Assembly: GCA_028583605.1 (NCBI GenBank) | Contig: CM053336.1 | Location: 24,723,004-24,787,003 of the forward strand | Direction of reading: 5' to 3' | Length of the DNA stretch: 64,000 nucleotides | Source: Dastarcus helophoroides | Lineage: Eukaryota; Arthropoda; Insecta; Coleoptera; Bothrideridae | Shown: positions 1-12,510 of the stretch, piece by piece | Numbering within the stretch: position 1 is the stretch's first letter | Layout of the letters: every line of letters starts with the position of its first letter | Made by a program: the position numbers and the translations under genes | Notes under the pieces: generated by a model | Told to the model about the DNA's origin: nothing | Databases searched by the model: none | The model's input: only the letters and a program-made list of their open reading frames with translations

Positions 1-1671
1 CTTTTTTTGTTAGTTCATTTAGAGCATGATTTTTGTTAAAATATCACAGAAGGTAGAATAGTAAAAAAACGTAAGGGTTGCGATTTGTATTCTAAAATAC
101 GACCTATACCTAATGGAACATTAATATCCCTCTAGATGCAATTCAAGATTTATAACTATGTTAAGTTTTCCCTCATCACATAGCCTATTCCGAACGTTGC
201 TGAAATGTATTTTTCAGGAAATAAGGTTTTCTCTTTCAAATTAAAAACGGGCAGAGGGCTGTCACTTCCCAAAGGCATCTTCCCGAGCGACACTCGTTGA
301 TTGGTCGTCTATTGATCGAAAAGGAACACGCGGACTCCATTTATATTTATTCCGCTCCGGCTAAATTTTATATTCATTGAAAATAAAACGGCAATTTTAT
401 TTCCCGATCGTGCTCACTTATGTGAGCTCTAGATGTGGGATGTTTTCTTTGAGTTCGTTAAAAGGTTTCAAAGGCGACATTGCGTGATCTGAAGGATAAT
501 GTGAATTAGGTGGCAATCCAACTACATTTAACTTTGACTTGTTTTATATTAGTGATGTAATAGTAAGGCAATGTGTGTAATAGTTTTTTTCTGTTTACGA
601 GAGGATAAAGCCCGTTAAAAATGCTAATTTAAAACATAATTCCTAATAAGGTTTTTTGTGACAATGCCTAAGTTTTACTTTCCTCCTAAATATGACATGT
701 GCTATATCAATTGGTTTAGAATATTTTTTTGAATTCGAAAATGAAAAATGATGCCAACAAGAAAAAACCAAATTTCCAGAATTTTTTCGGAAATTATTTA
801 ACATAAATAAAATATTTAACTACGCCACCCTAAATCTTTTCGGCAAAAAAAAATCAAAAATGATTTCAGTTTTTTTTTCAATTGGACAATAAATTATTGT
901 TTTTTTAGGGGCATGATGCAGTTTATAAAATTTTAACCATTTAAGCTATTTTATATTTCTACTAACAACGAATACACCATGTTACCTTACCTTAAGTGGG
1001 ACTCACTAGATATAAAAGACAAATATCACCCATTACTCATGAATTTCCCGAAACTATTAAACAACGTAAACTTTGCTGAGATGATTAGCCTTGTATATAC
1101 GAATAAATACAAGTTTATTAAGATGCAATTGAAATCTAATTTCATTAGAATCTAATGAAAACCAGACTGCAATTGCAAAGTTCACGTAGATGAGGTAAAG
1201 CTTGTATCACGGGTTGCACCGCAACATCCATAAATACAAACGTCTTCGGCGTGACTTTAACTAATTCCATTTCCGAATTATGAAAAAGTTAATTTTGCTA
1301 AAAAATTTTTCACTGCTTTTAATTGATCGGTTTAAACGTACCACGTAGGTTAACATCGATAAATAATTTTTTTTATTTTTGTACATTTTTAGTGTTCTGT
1401 TGCTTTTGAAATTACTGTTTAGTTAATTATAGTTAAATTGATATAAGCCCTATATATTCTCACTGAAAAATATGTGGGCAGCTATATTGGTTTTTTATTT
1501 TAGTTTATATTTATGTGGTCGCTGTTTTCCGGTGTTCCCTTATTATTGCATCATTCGCCTTTGTTGAATTGCGAAATTAGAATAGAATTCTCACAGTCGA
1601 CAGACAAAGGCATAATAAATAAAAACAAGAAGTATATCCTGTACAAACAAAAACAAAGTTGTATACAAATT
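1..1671. other. Unassigned AT-rich DNA
   Basis: I recognise no gene or mobile element here. About 240-480 is less monotonous and richer in CG dinucleotides than its surroundings, and could be a conserved non-coding element. Open frames in the 3' part run into the foldback element that starts near 1672 and show no recognisable domain. Confidence 0.5.
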
Positions 1672-3436
1672 TACCGGGTGTTTTTTTTTTTAGTTGGGAG
1701 GTTACTTTTATATGGAGTAACACTTATTATAAAGGCAACCTGATTTTGTCGATGGGGCCAATAGGAGCTAAGCTACGTTTTAAAAATATGTTCAACTTCC
1801 TCCCACTTCGGGTTATACCGGAAGTAGACATCAACTTTCTTATTTTAAATAGCAACCCCCAAATTTTAAACTTCACTTGCATTTCAGATAGAAAAATAAA
1901 GTGAGTTTATGTATACATGTTTAGTGCTATCTTTCATAGATTTAAAGATATTTCAATTTTTTACTCTTTGTATCTTTTTTATTATTTGCAGTAAAAACAT
2001 GAGATTTGGGTTCAAGTCATGGAATATCATGGAGACTATAATAGGGTAATCAAGTTTTACATTTATTACACAGGGTGATGGAAATTTTATGATCTTTATT
2101 TTATTCAAAAAAACTCTGTTTTTTTTTAAATGGGAACTATGCGTTTTTTAATCATTTTTGCATTTTCCATGTAAAAAAAAATGTCACATGACTAAATATT
2201 TAAAATTCTGCACCGAGGTATAATTCAAAATAAAAAAGAAAAATATATCTTTTTTTTCTCTAGTAGCAACTTGGTAGTAGAAAACAAAATTTTCACAAAA
2301 AAAAAAACATAATCAAAAGGCCTAGAAATTTTAGGTTAAATAACATTTAAAAGATAACCGTACAAGACAAATAAGTTTTTTAGTAATTATTTGAATACTT
2401 ATTGAAAAATGTTTAGGGAGCCACGAATGTAAGTTTCGTAAAAATGGTGTGTTAAACAGACTTCTCATTTTTGGAGTAATTAAAATCAACAACAAAAGTT
2501 CAAGAGAATTCGGCCTTTAAACTGTTATGATGTTTGATTAAAACTCAGGATTTGTAAGCATTAAATTTTACAATGAAAATCGAAATGGAAATTTTTTAGT
2601 GATGCATGACAAGTATATTGCTAGGAACAATCGGATGTGCTTAAAAACGTTACTCAATTCGAAATCATAAAATATGTCTTTAAATATATTGAAACAGAAG
2701 TTCTTGATGTAAATTTTTTGTCAATTGTCCTATTACTTATAAGGATTAATTCTTTAAGCTTTTATTGCCTACAGTTAATTTCCTACTTAAACAAAAAAGA
2801 CATGTTTGATTCTTTTTATTTTCAGAGTTATGTAAAATACCTCTGTGACGGCACACAATTTTAAAAAAGAAGTAATATATCTTTTTCTTCTTTTTATATG
2901 AAGAATTTAAAATTGATTAAAAAACACATAGTTCCCATTTAAAAAAACAGGGTTATTTTGAATAAAACAAAAACAATAAAGATTATAAAATTTCCATCAC
3001 CCTGTGCAATAAATGCAAAACCTAATTACGTTATTATAGTCTCCATAATATTCCATGACTTCGACTTAAATGTCATGTTTTTACTGCAAATAATAAAAAA
3101 TATACAAAGAATCAAATAACCCTCTTTTTCTCATTTTTTTTTTCAAAAAATTAAAATATCTTTAAAACTATCAAAGGTAGCAATAAAGATGTATACATAA
3201 ACTCACCTTATTTTTTTAGGCGTAAAATTGAAATAAAGTACAAAATTTGGGGGTTGCTTTTTAAATTAAGAAAGTTAATATCTACTTCCGGTATAACCCG
3301 AAGTGGGAAGAAATTGAAAATATTTTTAAAAGTTACTTTAGCTTCGACTAGTCTCATCGACAAAATCAGTTAACCTTTATAATGAGTGATACTCCATACA
3401 AAAGTAACCTCCCAACTAACAAAAAAAAACCGGTAT
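1672..3436. mobile_element. Long-armed foldback/TIR element FB1
   Basis: About 480 bp at the left end (1672-2150) reappears in reverse complement at the right end (2920-3436). Landmarks shared by both arms are the outer accgg plus T-run followed by gttgggaggttactttt, a cacttcgggttataccgg block, a gcaacccccaaatttt block, and an internal acagggtgatggaaatttta block. By eye the arms are about 80-85% alike. The 770-bp centre has no recognisable transposase, so the element is non-autonomous. The inner acagggtgatgg phrase resembles termini of other TIR elements here (48668, 22458), so an older terminus may be buried inside. I could not define a target-site duplication. Confidence 0.8.
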
Positions 3437-3500
3437 AAATATATTTTATAAATAGTTTACATTTTTTTGTACAACTTTAGTATGAAATATTTCTCTCTAT

Positions 3501-3820
3501 GTACGGGGTGGCCAACTAAGTTAAGCCGCCGGCTATATCTCAGAAATAGAACAAAAAGTGTAAAACAAAACAAGTCAAAATTTCTCTAGGATTACAATGC
3601 ATGTATTTCCAATATACCTTAATTCAGCAAAATTTCGACCGAATCCCAATTTTCTCTTCAGTCCTACGTATTGTCCCACCTAGTGGTTACTTTAAAACTT
3701 CACAAATATTTTCAGCAATTTTTCAGGGCCCTTTTCTTATTGAAATTTTTTTCCCAAAGCTGAGAAGTGGTTTTTTGCTGAGATATAGCCAGGGTCCTTT
3801 CTTAGTTGGCCACCCGGTAC
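3501..3820. mobile_element. 320-bp MITE with ~43-bp TIRs
   Basis: The left end starts gtacggggtggccaactaag and reads on to ggctatatctcag. The reverse complement of the right end starts gtaccgggtggccaactaag and reads on to ggctatatctcag, giving imperfect inverted repeats of about 43 bp. The interior (3544-3777) has no transposase. The 115-aa open frame crossing it runs through both termini and is unlikely to be a gene. It lies 65 bp beyond FB1, so the two may have inserted close together. Confidence 0.8.
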
Positions 3821-5216
3821 AAAACAAAAACGTTATGATGGGGGAACATGATAAAAGATCGCCCTGTACAAATACTTATACGGCAAAAATCTGTTTCCCA
3901 TTGGTTAGCTATATTGGCTATTGCGAGTCTGCCTGGAAAATCAAATAACAAGATAAGCTTCTGTTGATCCATGAAGCTGCAAACAATGTTTATTAAGAGC
4001 GTTTCTGCAAACAAGGAGCGCGTCGTTGGGCGAAGTTTTTGGCTTGATTTGCCCTCCGTTTGAAATGGCCATTCTATTTTTCGATTTTTTGCCTTTTCCA
4101 AATGTTTGGATACATGTTTAAAAGAATTGCCCAATGAGGAAAACACACTGAAAGTAATGATAAAGCCGAAACTTGCTATAATATCTTGTACCTCTAAAAA
4201 TTAAAATGCGTTATTTGTGTCTGTAAATATAATTATAACTAAATCTAATAAGCCCCAGCTTGACTTTGACATTTATGCAAAACATTGTCTGCTAAACAAA
4301 AAGCGTACAATTTGTCGCTTGGCGGTTAAATGAATTAAATATAATTTCAGGTTGTCGGCATTACATGCATTAGAAGGGATTTCACCATACAAAGCAAAAT
4401 TTCCGCGAAATTAATTCAGTCTCCTTACAATTATTCTGTATCAAAACAGAAGAGTCGTAATTAACACATAACAAAGAGAGAATTTGCGTCAACTATTTTA
4501 ATATATTGTAGTTTATTATCATACAACGAATTTTTGGAAATTTTGATTTCTTACAACTTTTACATAAATATAAAATCGATTTCTATACGCAATGATGGTT
4601 TCTTTTTAGTTTAGAAAAACGACTTGCCTTTGTTGACACGTTATTGTTAAACATTAAAGCTTGACATGGGACATTTCACATAGGTTTTCCGAGTATATAA
4701 AAAGCTTTATTTCTGAGTTGCAAACCCACGTCTGCGTTTGACTATCCAGTGAATTTTCATATACGAGCTAATAAAATATCCCAAATATATGTTTTCTGCT
4801 AACATAAAAACAACAACGTCAGTTTTTAGTAAATATGTTATGCCTGGGAGAATTATTTTGTTTAACAATAACTGTGGTAATTGTTGAAAAAAAATCCTGT
4901 TCGGCGTAGAATCACAGACCAACGCCGCACGTGGCAGCTGCTGTCACGTGTCTGTAGTAACTAAAATAAAACATGAAGTTTTTAAAATTTCCATTACTGA
5001 CTTAAGTATCGAAATGTGCTGTAAAATACACAAAGAGATAACGAAAAGTACGGAAATAAATTCCTATCTTTTGAATGCGGTTATTTTCTTTAAAAAGTTA
5101 AAACACAGTAGCTAATTCTAATTTTTCCCCACTTTTCGGCTGTAAAAATTTAATTTTTCTTTAACATCCTAAGCCCAGTTACCCTTACTTTTTTTCTTAA
5201 ATAGAAACACAATACG
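3821..5216. other. Unassigned DNA with two weak minus-strand frames
   Basis: No recognised gene. A 114-aa minus-strand frame (3802-4146) runs into the MITE, and a 71-aa minus frame lies at 4707-4922. Neither shows a domain I know. Around 4260-4450 the sequence is of higher complexity and could be a conserved non-coding stretch, but nothing here proves it. Confidence 0.4.
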
Positions 5217-5359
5217 AGAGGGGGCTCATTGAAAAGTTTGTAGGAAACCGAATCCATCCATGCCAAATAAACAATTTTTTTGTTTTCAATAACAAGTTTT
5301 TTTCATTCAGAAATTGAAACAACTAGATAATTTACAAAAAAAACTTTATACCGCTTTTG

Positions 5360-5700
5360 CTAAAAATGTCCTTAATTTACCATTTCACATTTTCAAAGAC
5401 GATAATGAAAGCTGTCCACAGCATTCCGAATGACTTCAGCTGGTGAATTAGGCATTTTCGTCCTAATCTTGTTCTTTAAATTCTCAAGATTATCCGGTCT
5501 GTCCTCGTAGACTTTATCTTTCAAATATCCCTTAAAAAAAATAATCCCCCTTTACCAATTCAACGAGTTGGAAACATTTCATCTAAATATCTTCGACCAT
5601 CAATACCAACATATGAGGGAGCGCCATCTTGTTGAAACCAAATTCTTTCATTTTTTCAAAACAGAGGAACCTTAAAATTAATTTAAATAGATCTCCAGAT
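5360..5700 (-). pseudogene. Tc1/mariner-superfamily transposase, 3' fragment
   Basis: The minus strand reads WFQQDGAPSYVGIDGRRYLD, then FPTRWIGKGG, and after a frame break KGYLKDKVYEDRPDNLEN, followed by PNSPAEVIRNAVDSFHYR and a stop at 5360-5362. This is the C-terminal half of a DDE/D transposase of the IS630-Tc1-mariner superfamily. The catalytic Asp of WFQQDGAP is present. The block normally following GRxG, containing SPDLTPLDFFLWG and the last catalytic Asp, is missing, and the frame shifts there. The N-terminal half is absent or decayed beyond about 5700. A possible terminus, gagggggctcattgaaaag, lies at 5219-5237. It is an inactive relic. Confidence 0.8.
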
Positions 5701-8700
5701 TTTGAATGTAAAGATCAAATTTTGTAAAAATAAAAAGGAAAAACATTTTTAGTGTAAACCAATGAGGGGTTAGCGGGAAGAACCATATAGATGCCTCGCC
5801 TTTGAAACTAAAATAACAACGTTTTTGTTTTCGAGCACTATTACCACTTTTTTAAGAAAAAAAGTCGATATAAGCTTAAGGTAGTGTTATGATTTACCAA
5901 TGCTAGCAAGAATAATGTGACAGAAAAAAAAATATATTTTTTTGCGATATTTAGGTTGCAGGATTTTAGGATTTCTATAAAACAACATCATTGATTGTTC
6001 AAATAATGTTAAAAAATATGCAGTACCCTAATTATACAAGAACTTTTGAAACAAAACGTACAGAGTGTTCCATTTTCGGTACCGTTTTAAGATATTGGAC
6101 TTACTATTAAAGTTGGAGTGTTGCGGTTTTCACTTTATTGTCATAAATTTCGATCTAATAAACAATGTACAAGGTAATATTGAAAATTTTGGCTCAACAG
6201 TATTTCATCAAACGCAAGGTACTTTCAGTATTTTTGCCATAAATATCAAAGCAGTTTTTAACTATACAGTAAAAACAATTTTTCAAATTTTTAAAATTAA
6301 ATAATTATTTTTTATTACAATTTCGAACTAATTTTAATTAAATTGAAATAAAAATTGTCGTAGTTAAAATTTTTCACAAATACGACATGTCACAAATTCT
6401 TCAGGAAATTTTGGTAAATTTTCTTATAAATTATTCAGTACCAAAATAACTAACTATTCCACTGTTAAACTTTTGAGAAACCAATCAAAATTGAATCGGA
6501 GCTTAGATAAAGAAGTTGCAGTAGATTGTTAAAGTAACGTTTATCATTTTTTAATAACATCTAAAGAAGCTGGTATTCAATGGTTTTCTCAGTGGCATGT
6601 TGGTTGGCATAAAATTTCACACTACTTTGCCTCTTACCGATGTTCCATCTTCTCTAATAAAGAAGGTATCCATGTTATCCCACGTCCACCGGGACACATC
6701 GTATATTACGCCTGACTAAAAAGGTCGATAAATGTGTGGCTACGTATGTGGCTAATTGGGCTTTTGGCTTAGCCCACCAAACCCATTAATATCTGCTCCC
6801 ATGATCAAGTTAATTTGAAACATAGAAGCGACACAGAAAAGTTTATCCTTCCCTTGTAATCAATTTAAGAGATATTGCTCGTCTCGACCACAAATCTATA
6901 TGCATCGGTATCATTCCACAAAAGATTATGTAAATCACCGTCTGCAACAACTAATTCGACGTAACAAGACGCCACTGAGACAAGAAAAGTTCTCACCAAG
7001 CGCTAATGCAGTTAAGCGGGCGGCCGTATCGCGTCCCGGAGCCGTCGAGGCTTTGCATTTTTTTTACACTTTTCTTCTCTACTCGAAAGCAGCTGCTCGA
7101 GAAACAAAGTTTTAATATAGGCTTGACATGTAAATTTCGGTCCTAATGTCCCATCAGAACTTTACGCCGCCATTTAACTTCATAAATTATGGTCTGTGTG
7201 TCTGTCGTCTCGTGCGATTTCATCTCCACAAAATAATCGTTTGTTACCGAAATAAATCCGAATTAGGAAACAGAAGCGAGCAGATTTGCATTTAAACGTA
7301 TTTCGCAATTAGTTGTGGGGCTATTTCGATGCGACGTTATATGTAACAATAATTCAAACGCCAATTCTAAATTAATAGTTTCATGTATTAGAGCGACAGT
7401 ATCAATAATTGAAATAGGAAACTCCCTCTAATTGTTATTAGCTTATTTTAATTGGAATTGGAGTAGATGGTGGTTCACTTTAGATATTTAATTATTTATT
7501 ACAAAAAAAATAACCCTTTGATTCTGATCTCTTTATGAGGTTAACTTAAAATGTGCTTCTGGATATGGACCTCTGATCCACAGTAGATCAATTTGATTGT
7601 GAATTAAAAATTCTGAAATAATACAGTCAAACATGCTACAGCTGACAATATTCACAACCAACAACCACAAACCTCATTCAGCCTTCCTTAGCCGCATCAC
7701 TACGGTACGGTACGGTGGCTGTAAATCTTTCCAGCTTGTAGCCGTTAGTCAGCCACATAAGTCTTCAAGATACATAAATTCCATTACGTAATGGGTAAGT
7801 GACTCTTGATTGTTATCTTAAATGTAGCAAAAATTCTCCTCGCAAAATATAGTCGAAACTCATTTACAAGTCACTCAATGAAATTCACCTCTATCTAGTT
7901 CCCATGGGATTAACTTATGACTATAAGTTGGAAATATTTACAGCGACCGCAGCATGGTAGTAATTGATTGGGAGTATGTTCAACCATAGCATGTGCAACT
8001 GTTTCATTATAAAACGTTTAGTTGACACTATTTGTCAAGTTTAATATACCTAACCGCATATCATGCCGAAGGCGCTCGTGCTTAATGGATGTTGTGTACA
8101 AATACACTATTAGTGATCTTTGTTGTTGCATCGTACATGGCCTGGTTTCAAACTCACAGATTCAAAAATGAAGTCGCCCAGAGTTTAGATCAACAACATT
8201 TTTAATAACTCAAAATTCTCCTATTTTAAGTCCGTTATCCTCCTAAAATTAAATAACTTTTAGCTGTTTCAAAAAAAAATCGACAGGAACTCCTTTGCAA
8301 ATCACTTTACCAAAACACGAAACGCGAATGGCTTTCCATCAATAAACGATCGCATGTGAAAGGTCGTTGCAAGTCTCATGAATAAAATCTAGCGGTTCGA
8401 GGTAGCAGATGAAATTTTTATCGCGGAAAGCATTAAGTTCACTCACGTCGGCATTAAAAATTGCAAACCCTTATGTGGCGGCATTGTGTAGGGGATAAAA
8501 GACACAAACAGGTCAACTTCTTTCAGAGAAGTTGCATGCCGGCGAGCCAAATGAGGGAACCCGCGGATTCCCGCTAAATTAAAGCGCATCCCGCTAGGAG
8601 AGCTTCGCAAGAAATTTAGTTGTCGCAAACTGGGAGTTTTGGTGGTTTAGATTCGATACGGTGACAATAGGGTAGGGATATGTAAAACTATTTGAATTTG

Positions 8701-9184
8701 CATTAGCGGAAAGTGTAAAAAAGAATTAAATTCTAAATTGTCACTAAATTCTGAAGATGATTCACTTTTAATTTATATTAATGGTCGTCGGTCAAGCAAG
8801 CCACTATTCACAAGTAATGGTACTGATTATTTTCTTTAAAAAAAGACAAATAAATTTGCAAAAGATGTCACTTACGTAAGTTATGGTGTTCTTGCTAGTA
8901 AAGCATGCATTACTCACCTGAAACAGAAGAAAAAAAATTAGTTTTCAGTTTTACCGTCCTACTAGCCATACACCCTCACGAACGAGAAGCTTAGCTTACT
9001 TGATAACCTATTCTTAAGCCAAAAATATATAAGGTAAATTGTGGAAAATATGTATAAAAACAGGCTTATATTGCTTGTATTTCAGAGGCTTAAAAATTGT
9101 TCAAAACTACAATTTAACCTCTCTACGCATCTACCTGCTAGTGACTTCTACTTTTTGCTTGGTACGAACTTCTTATGCTTATCA
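5701..9184. other. Unassigned unique-looking DNA
   Basis: No coding region recognised in 3.5 kb. A GC-richer patch at about 6900-7120 holds a 71-aa plus frame starting MHRYHSTKDYVNH, with no domain I recognise. A short run of cggta units lies near 7700. Stretches at 7140-7480 and 8280-8660 are of higher complexity than the rest; the first is listed separately as a possible regulatory element. A 61-aa minus frame at 8443-8628 is also unrecognised. Confidence 0.4.
7140..7480. promoter_or_regulatory. Candidate conserved non-coding element
   Basis: This block has balanced composition, no tandem structure and no coding frame. It contains an octamer-type POU site (ATTTGCAT, 7284-7291) and many TAAT cores. 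Such short motifs are expected by chance in AT-rich DNA, so the call rests mainly on contrast with the degenerate surroundings. Conservation in related species would decide it. Confidence 0.2.
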
Positions 9185-9252
9185 CTTTCATTTAACATTT
9201 TTGTGACCCAGTTTAAAAATAATAAAATTTTTACTAATGAAAGTTGACTATA

Positions 9253-10496
9253 CGAGGGCACTCAAAAAAAGCAGGTATTACATCATATCTTCTTTATTTC
9301 TTCATATTTTTACACCAAATTTTGATCACCTTCAAAGTATTCCATTGTTTAAACATTTTTAAAATTTACTTATCGGGATGTTATTTAGGCTTTCCATCGA
9401 TTTTTGTTTTACTTCCTCCACAGTGGCGGAACGGTTTTCTCTCATGTCCATTTTAAGTCTATGGAACAAAAAGAAATCACAGGGGCTAGATCTGGTAATT
9501 AAGGGGAGAAATGCACAATTGGTGTCGTGGCATTTTTAATCAAAAAATGCTTTGCGGAGGGAGCGGTGTGGGCCGACGCCTTGTCCTAATGGGAGAACCA
9601 GTCGCTTGTACACCAAAAAGTCGCCACTTTTCTTGCAAATACTCCCCCTCCATCTTTTCAAAACCTCCAAGAGAACTTCTGGTTGACAGTTTAGGCCGGG
9701 GAAATAAACTTCGTATGTACAATACCTCAACAATCGAACAAACAAATGAGATTTTCTTAACATTTGACTTTACTTGCCGAGCTTTTTTGGTACGAGGAGA
9801 TCCAGCTATCTTCCACTGGCTTGATTGCTGCTTTGTGTCAGGGCTGTATTTAAAACACTACGATTTATCACCAAATAATTATCCTGAAAAAAAAATATTT
9901 GAGCTGATTTTAAAGTTCAAAACATGCCTGAAATCGACGCTTTCTTTGCTCGCCTGTGAGAAAGCGAGGGACAAATTTGGCTGCAACTCTTTTCATGAGC
10001 AAACCTTTGGATATTCCAGGTATTTTACAAAGTTGATCAACGGTTTGGTTAAGGTTTTTGCAATCGAGAGCATTGATTTTGTCGACGTTTTTCTCATTTC
10101 TTGACGTTAAGGGGAGTCTTGAACGGGATTGGTCTTCAATTGGAATTTCTCCATTTTTAAAACGTAAAAACTATTAGTAGACTCTGGTTTTGCTTAAAGC
10201 ACAATCTTTTGTAATCGGTCTTAGGCATTAAAATAGTTTTCGCGGACGATTTTCTAACAGAAAACAAAATTTCGCAGCCACGCGTTGCTCTCGACAATCG
10301 CCATCACGCTTTCGGCGAAATGAAAAAAGTGTTTTACTACAAAAATTCCCACAGGCGAACCGATGCACTTAGAGCAACAGAACTTGCCGTACTAACTCAG
10401 TGGAAATGTCTCTAATGGACAGCTTGCCAAACAATGGGTTCCTCTACTCTACTTTCCCACTGCACCACAATTCGTGTTTATTTTGAGTCGCCCTCG
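9253..10496 (-). mobile_element. mariner transposon, 1244 bp
   Basis: The ends are cgagggcactcaaaaaaag at 9253 and, in reverse complement, cgagggcgactcaaaataaa at 10496. Each is flanked by the TA dinucleotide (9251-9252 and 10497-10498) expected for mariner target duplication. The length matches the usual 1.25-1.3 kb. It carries a single decayed transposase on the minus strand. It sits inside a copy of the HH-A repeat, so it inserted after that copy was in place. Confidence 0.9.
9300..10420 (-). pseudogene. mariner transposase pseudogene
   Basis: The minus strand retains family hallmarks in several frames. These are an N-terminal helix-turn-helix part with EKNVDKINAL-like and AAKFVPR segments (about 10000-10100), a PKKARQVKS-like segment (about 9760), then DKASAHTAPSAKHFLIKN and SPCDFFLFHRLKMDMRENRS. 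The second catalytic Asp is codon 9583-9585, directly after an in-frame stop. The third lies in the PDLAP-like stretch (9490-9492), about 31 codons on, close to the D34D spacing of mariner. Several stops and frameshifts make it non-functional. The 197-aa plus-strand frame over this interval is only its antisense shadow. Confidence 0.88.
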
Positions 10497-10659
10497 TATG
10501 CTGAAACATTTTTTGAAATATGACAACGTAATATACTTAAAACGTCACCTCATGAAAGCTGAAAAAAAATAAGTTAGTTTATTTTATACAGAAGAGGAAA
10601 AAAGATTTTTAACATTGGAAATGTTTATGTTGAGATATGGGGTGAAGTTTCGGGTTTTC

Positions 10660-11060
10660 GTTCAAGCTTGAAGAACAAGGTGTCGGTCGGTCGGACATAC
10701 TCGGATCGCCAGTCGAGCGCTCTCGGCGTCGAGAGCGCTCGAGAGAATGTTAAGTTTACAGTTCACCGCAGTGCACCATATTCGTTTAATCCAGTGACGT
10801 TTCATTGGATAAGGCTATCAGCTATGGATATTAAGAGTATGAAAAATAGCGAAAAGTGTAAGACATATTGAGAGCGTAAAAAACGTTTACGAGAGATTGA
10901 AAATAGAGAATATAGTGAGTTAAGTACGAAAACACCACTAACAAAAACTGAACACAGTAGACGGTATTGTGAGCATGTAAAGATGCGCAAACTTAAAGGT
11001 TCTGAAGTTTACACGGGTTACCCAAGTCAGCGGCCCTTAAGTGAGGGGGGGTTATAATTC
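10660..11060 (+). pseudogene. Basic-repeat ORF remnant, probably TE-derived
   Basis: From about 10824 the plus strand reads MDIKSMKNSEKCKTY, a stop, then ERKKRLREIENREYSELSTK and TPLTKTEHSRRYCEHVKMRK to about 11010. The pattern of two basic segments, (E)KC-Y-x-ERKK and EHSRRYxEH, resembles short coiled basic leaders seen in some transposon-encoded proteins. I cannot name the family. A GC-rich stretch with a perfect hairpin lies just upstream (10681-10745). One internal stop at 10869-10871 interrupts the frame. Confidence 0.35.
10715..10740. repeat. Perfect 10-bp GC-rich hairpin
   Basis: gagcgctctc (10715-10724) and its exact reverse complement gagagcgctc (10731-10740) flank the 6-nt loop ggcgtc. 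It sits in a short GC-rich island about 85 bp upstream of the basic ORF remnant. It could be part of a transposon terminus or promoter. Confidence 0.75.
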
Positions 11061-11339
11061 CATTATTATGCTGTAAACTCTTACTCTTAATCCAATTCCC
11101 GTACTGTCTTGAAAACCTTGAAGTACTCAGTAAACGAATGTGGTAAAATATCTGCACTTATAATTTTTAGAGCTCAAATAAATGTAAATTACTTTTACAA
11201 TAAAGTTGACAAATTTTTGCTTGTAGATTAAATATATTTTAATATTTCATTGTTTTCGCTTTGTATTAAAATATTTCTTTCAAGAGCCATGAGCATAGAT
11301 GCCTTAACATAGTCTATTTGGTTATACGAGTATATTTCA

Positions 11340-12510
11340 ATTTAAAAACTGTAAAACTGTAAATTTAGAAAAGATAAACATTGCAGAAATAACCTTAAAA
11401 ATAGAAAAAAGTCGAAAGAAAAATATTTGAATATTCAAGTTTTCACTCGAAATCTCAAGTCGAATACTTCGATATTAAGGTCGGAAATAAAAAAAAATAG
11501 CTAAATAAGGCCAACATTTTGAGTTCAGAAAAGTTTCGGGAAAAACAGATAATTTTAAGAAAATATTCCAGGATTTCAAAAAATTAATAATGTTCTAAAA
11601 TTTCAAAACATATGTCAACATTTTGAGGTTGAAGATAAAATTTTGCAACTAAATCAAAATTATTGGAAAAAAATTAAAATATTTCATTTAAAGTCAAGAT
11701 TTTAAATAAATGGCTTGTGTTCTTAAGAAAAGAGTTTAGATTAAATTTAAAACCTTAAATATAAAAAACCAAAGCTTTAAAACTGGTTGAAACCTTTATT
11801 GGTGTTGGAGATAAGAGTAGAAAAAATTTTGGGATTTGAAAATTTGAAGAAACTCATCACCAATGATTTAATAAAAAATGGGTTCTTAAATTTCGAAAAA
11901 AAAGTTGGCGTTTCAAAATTTCGATAAAAAATCTTGAGTTTTTGATTTTATATATTTGTAATTTAAAGAATTTTTTAGGCGGAGGTCAAAATTTCGAAAA
12001 TAAGTCAAAATCTTTAGAAATATTTAGAATTTATTATTTAACATAAAAATTTTAAACAAAACATAAATATTTATTGACAGTTCAATTAAAATAAATGACA
12101 TTTTGAAAGGTTGAGGAATTTTGTGAAAAAGTCATAATTTCAAGAAAATACGCTATATTTATTTTTTTAATGCAACAACTTGGGTTAGACTCGCAAGACT
12201 GATGTTCAAATTTTGAATCCGTTTGAAATCCGAAGTTTTAAGAAAAAACACAAAAATTGCAAGTTTGATGTAAAAATTTAAAAAAGTCGAAATTGTGGAA
12301 AAAATTTATTAAATTTCGGAAAAGTCCAAAATTTGTGTTTATAATTATTTTGAAAGCATAAACGCATAATTTTGTAAAGAAGAGTAAAAATTTGGAGAGA
12401 GTACTCCAAATCTATTTTTGACAAATTTTCGACATTTTGAGTTTCGTTCAAATGAAAAAGTCAATAAGTTGACAATGAAAATTTTTTAGGAACGTAAAAC
12501 CCAAAGAAAT
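11340..12510. repeat. AT-rich quasi-periodic phrase block
   Basis: Repeated variants of gtcaaaatttcgaaaaaaag and related phrases fill this tract with no fixed unit length. The A-rich version is on the plus strand. There is no coding potential. The same kind of DNA recurs at 20690, 23620, 29640, 32740, 36440, 39650, 42870, 59800 and 62280. It may be a decayed minisatellite or slippage-prone DNA. Confidence 0.6.

Larger units (their letters stand above)
9185..10620 (-). repeat. HH-A dispersed repeat copy, split by a mariner
   Basis: The flanks 9185-9250 and 10499-10620 join into a minus-strand copy of the HH-A repeat. They share with the copies at 13745, 14915, 21295 and 56075 the phrases catttaacatttttgtg, aatgaaagttgac, gaaacattttttgaaat, cacctcatga and agtttattttata. 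The hammerhead end found in the 21.6-kb and 56.1-kb copies is not recognisable here, so the copy is truncated beyond about 10620. Confidence 0.7.

Noticed and set aside
3601..3948. 115-aa plus frame
   Set aside because: It crosses both ends of the 320-bp MITE and has no domain.
9511..10104. 197-aa plus-strand open frame, the longest in the window
   Set aside because: It is the antisense of the mariner transposase pseudogene, whose motifs read clearly on the other strand.
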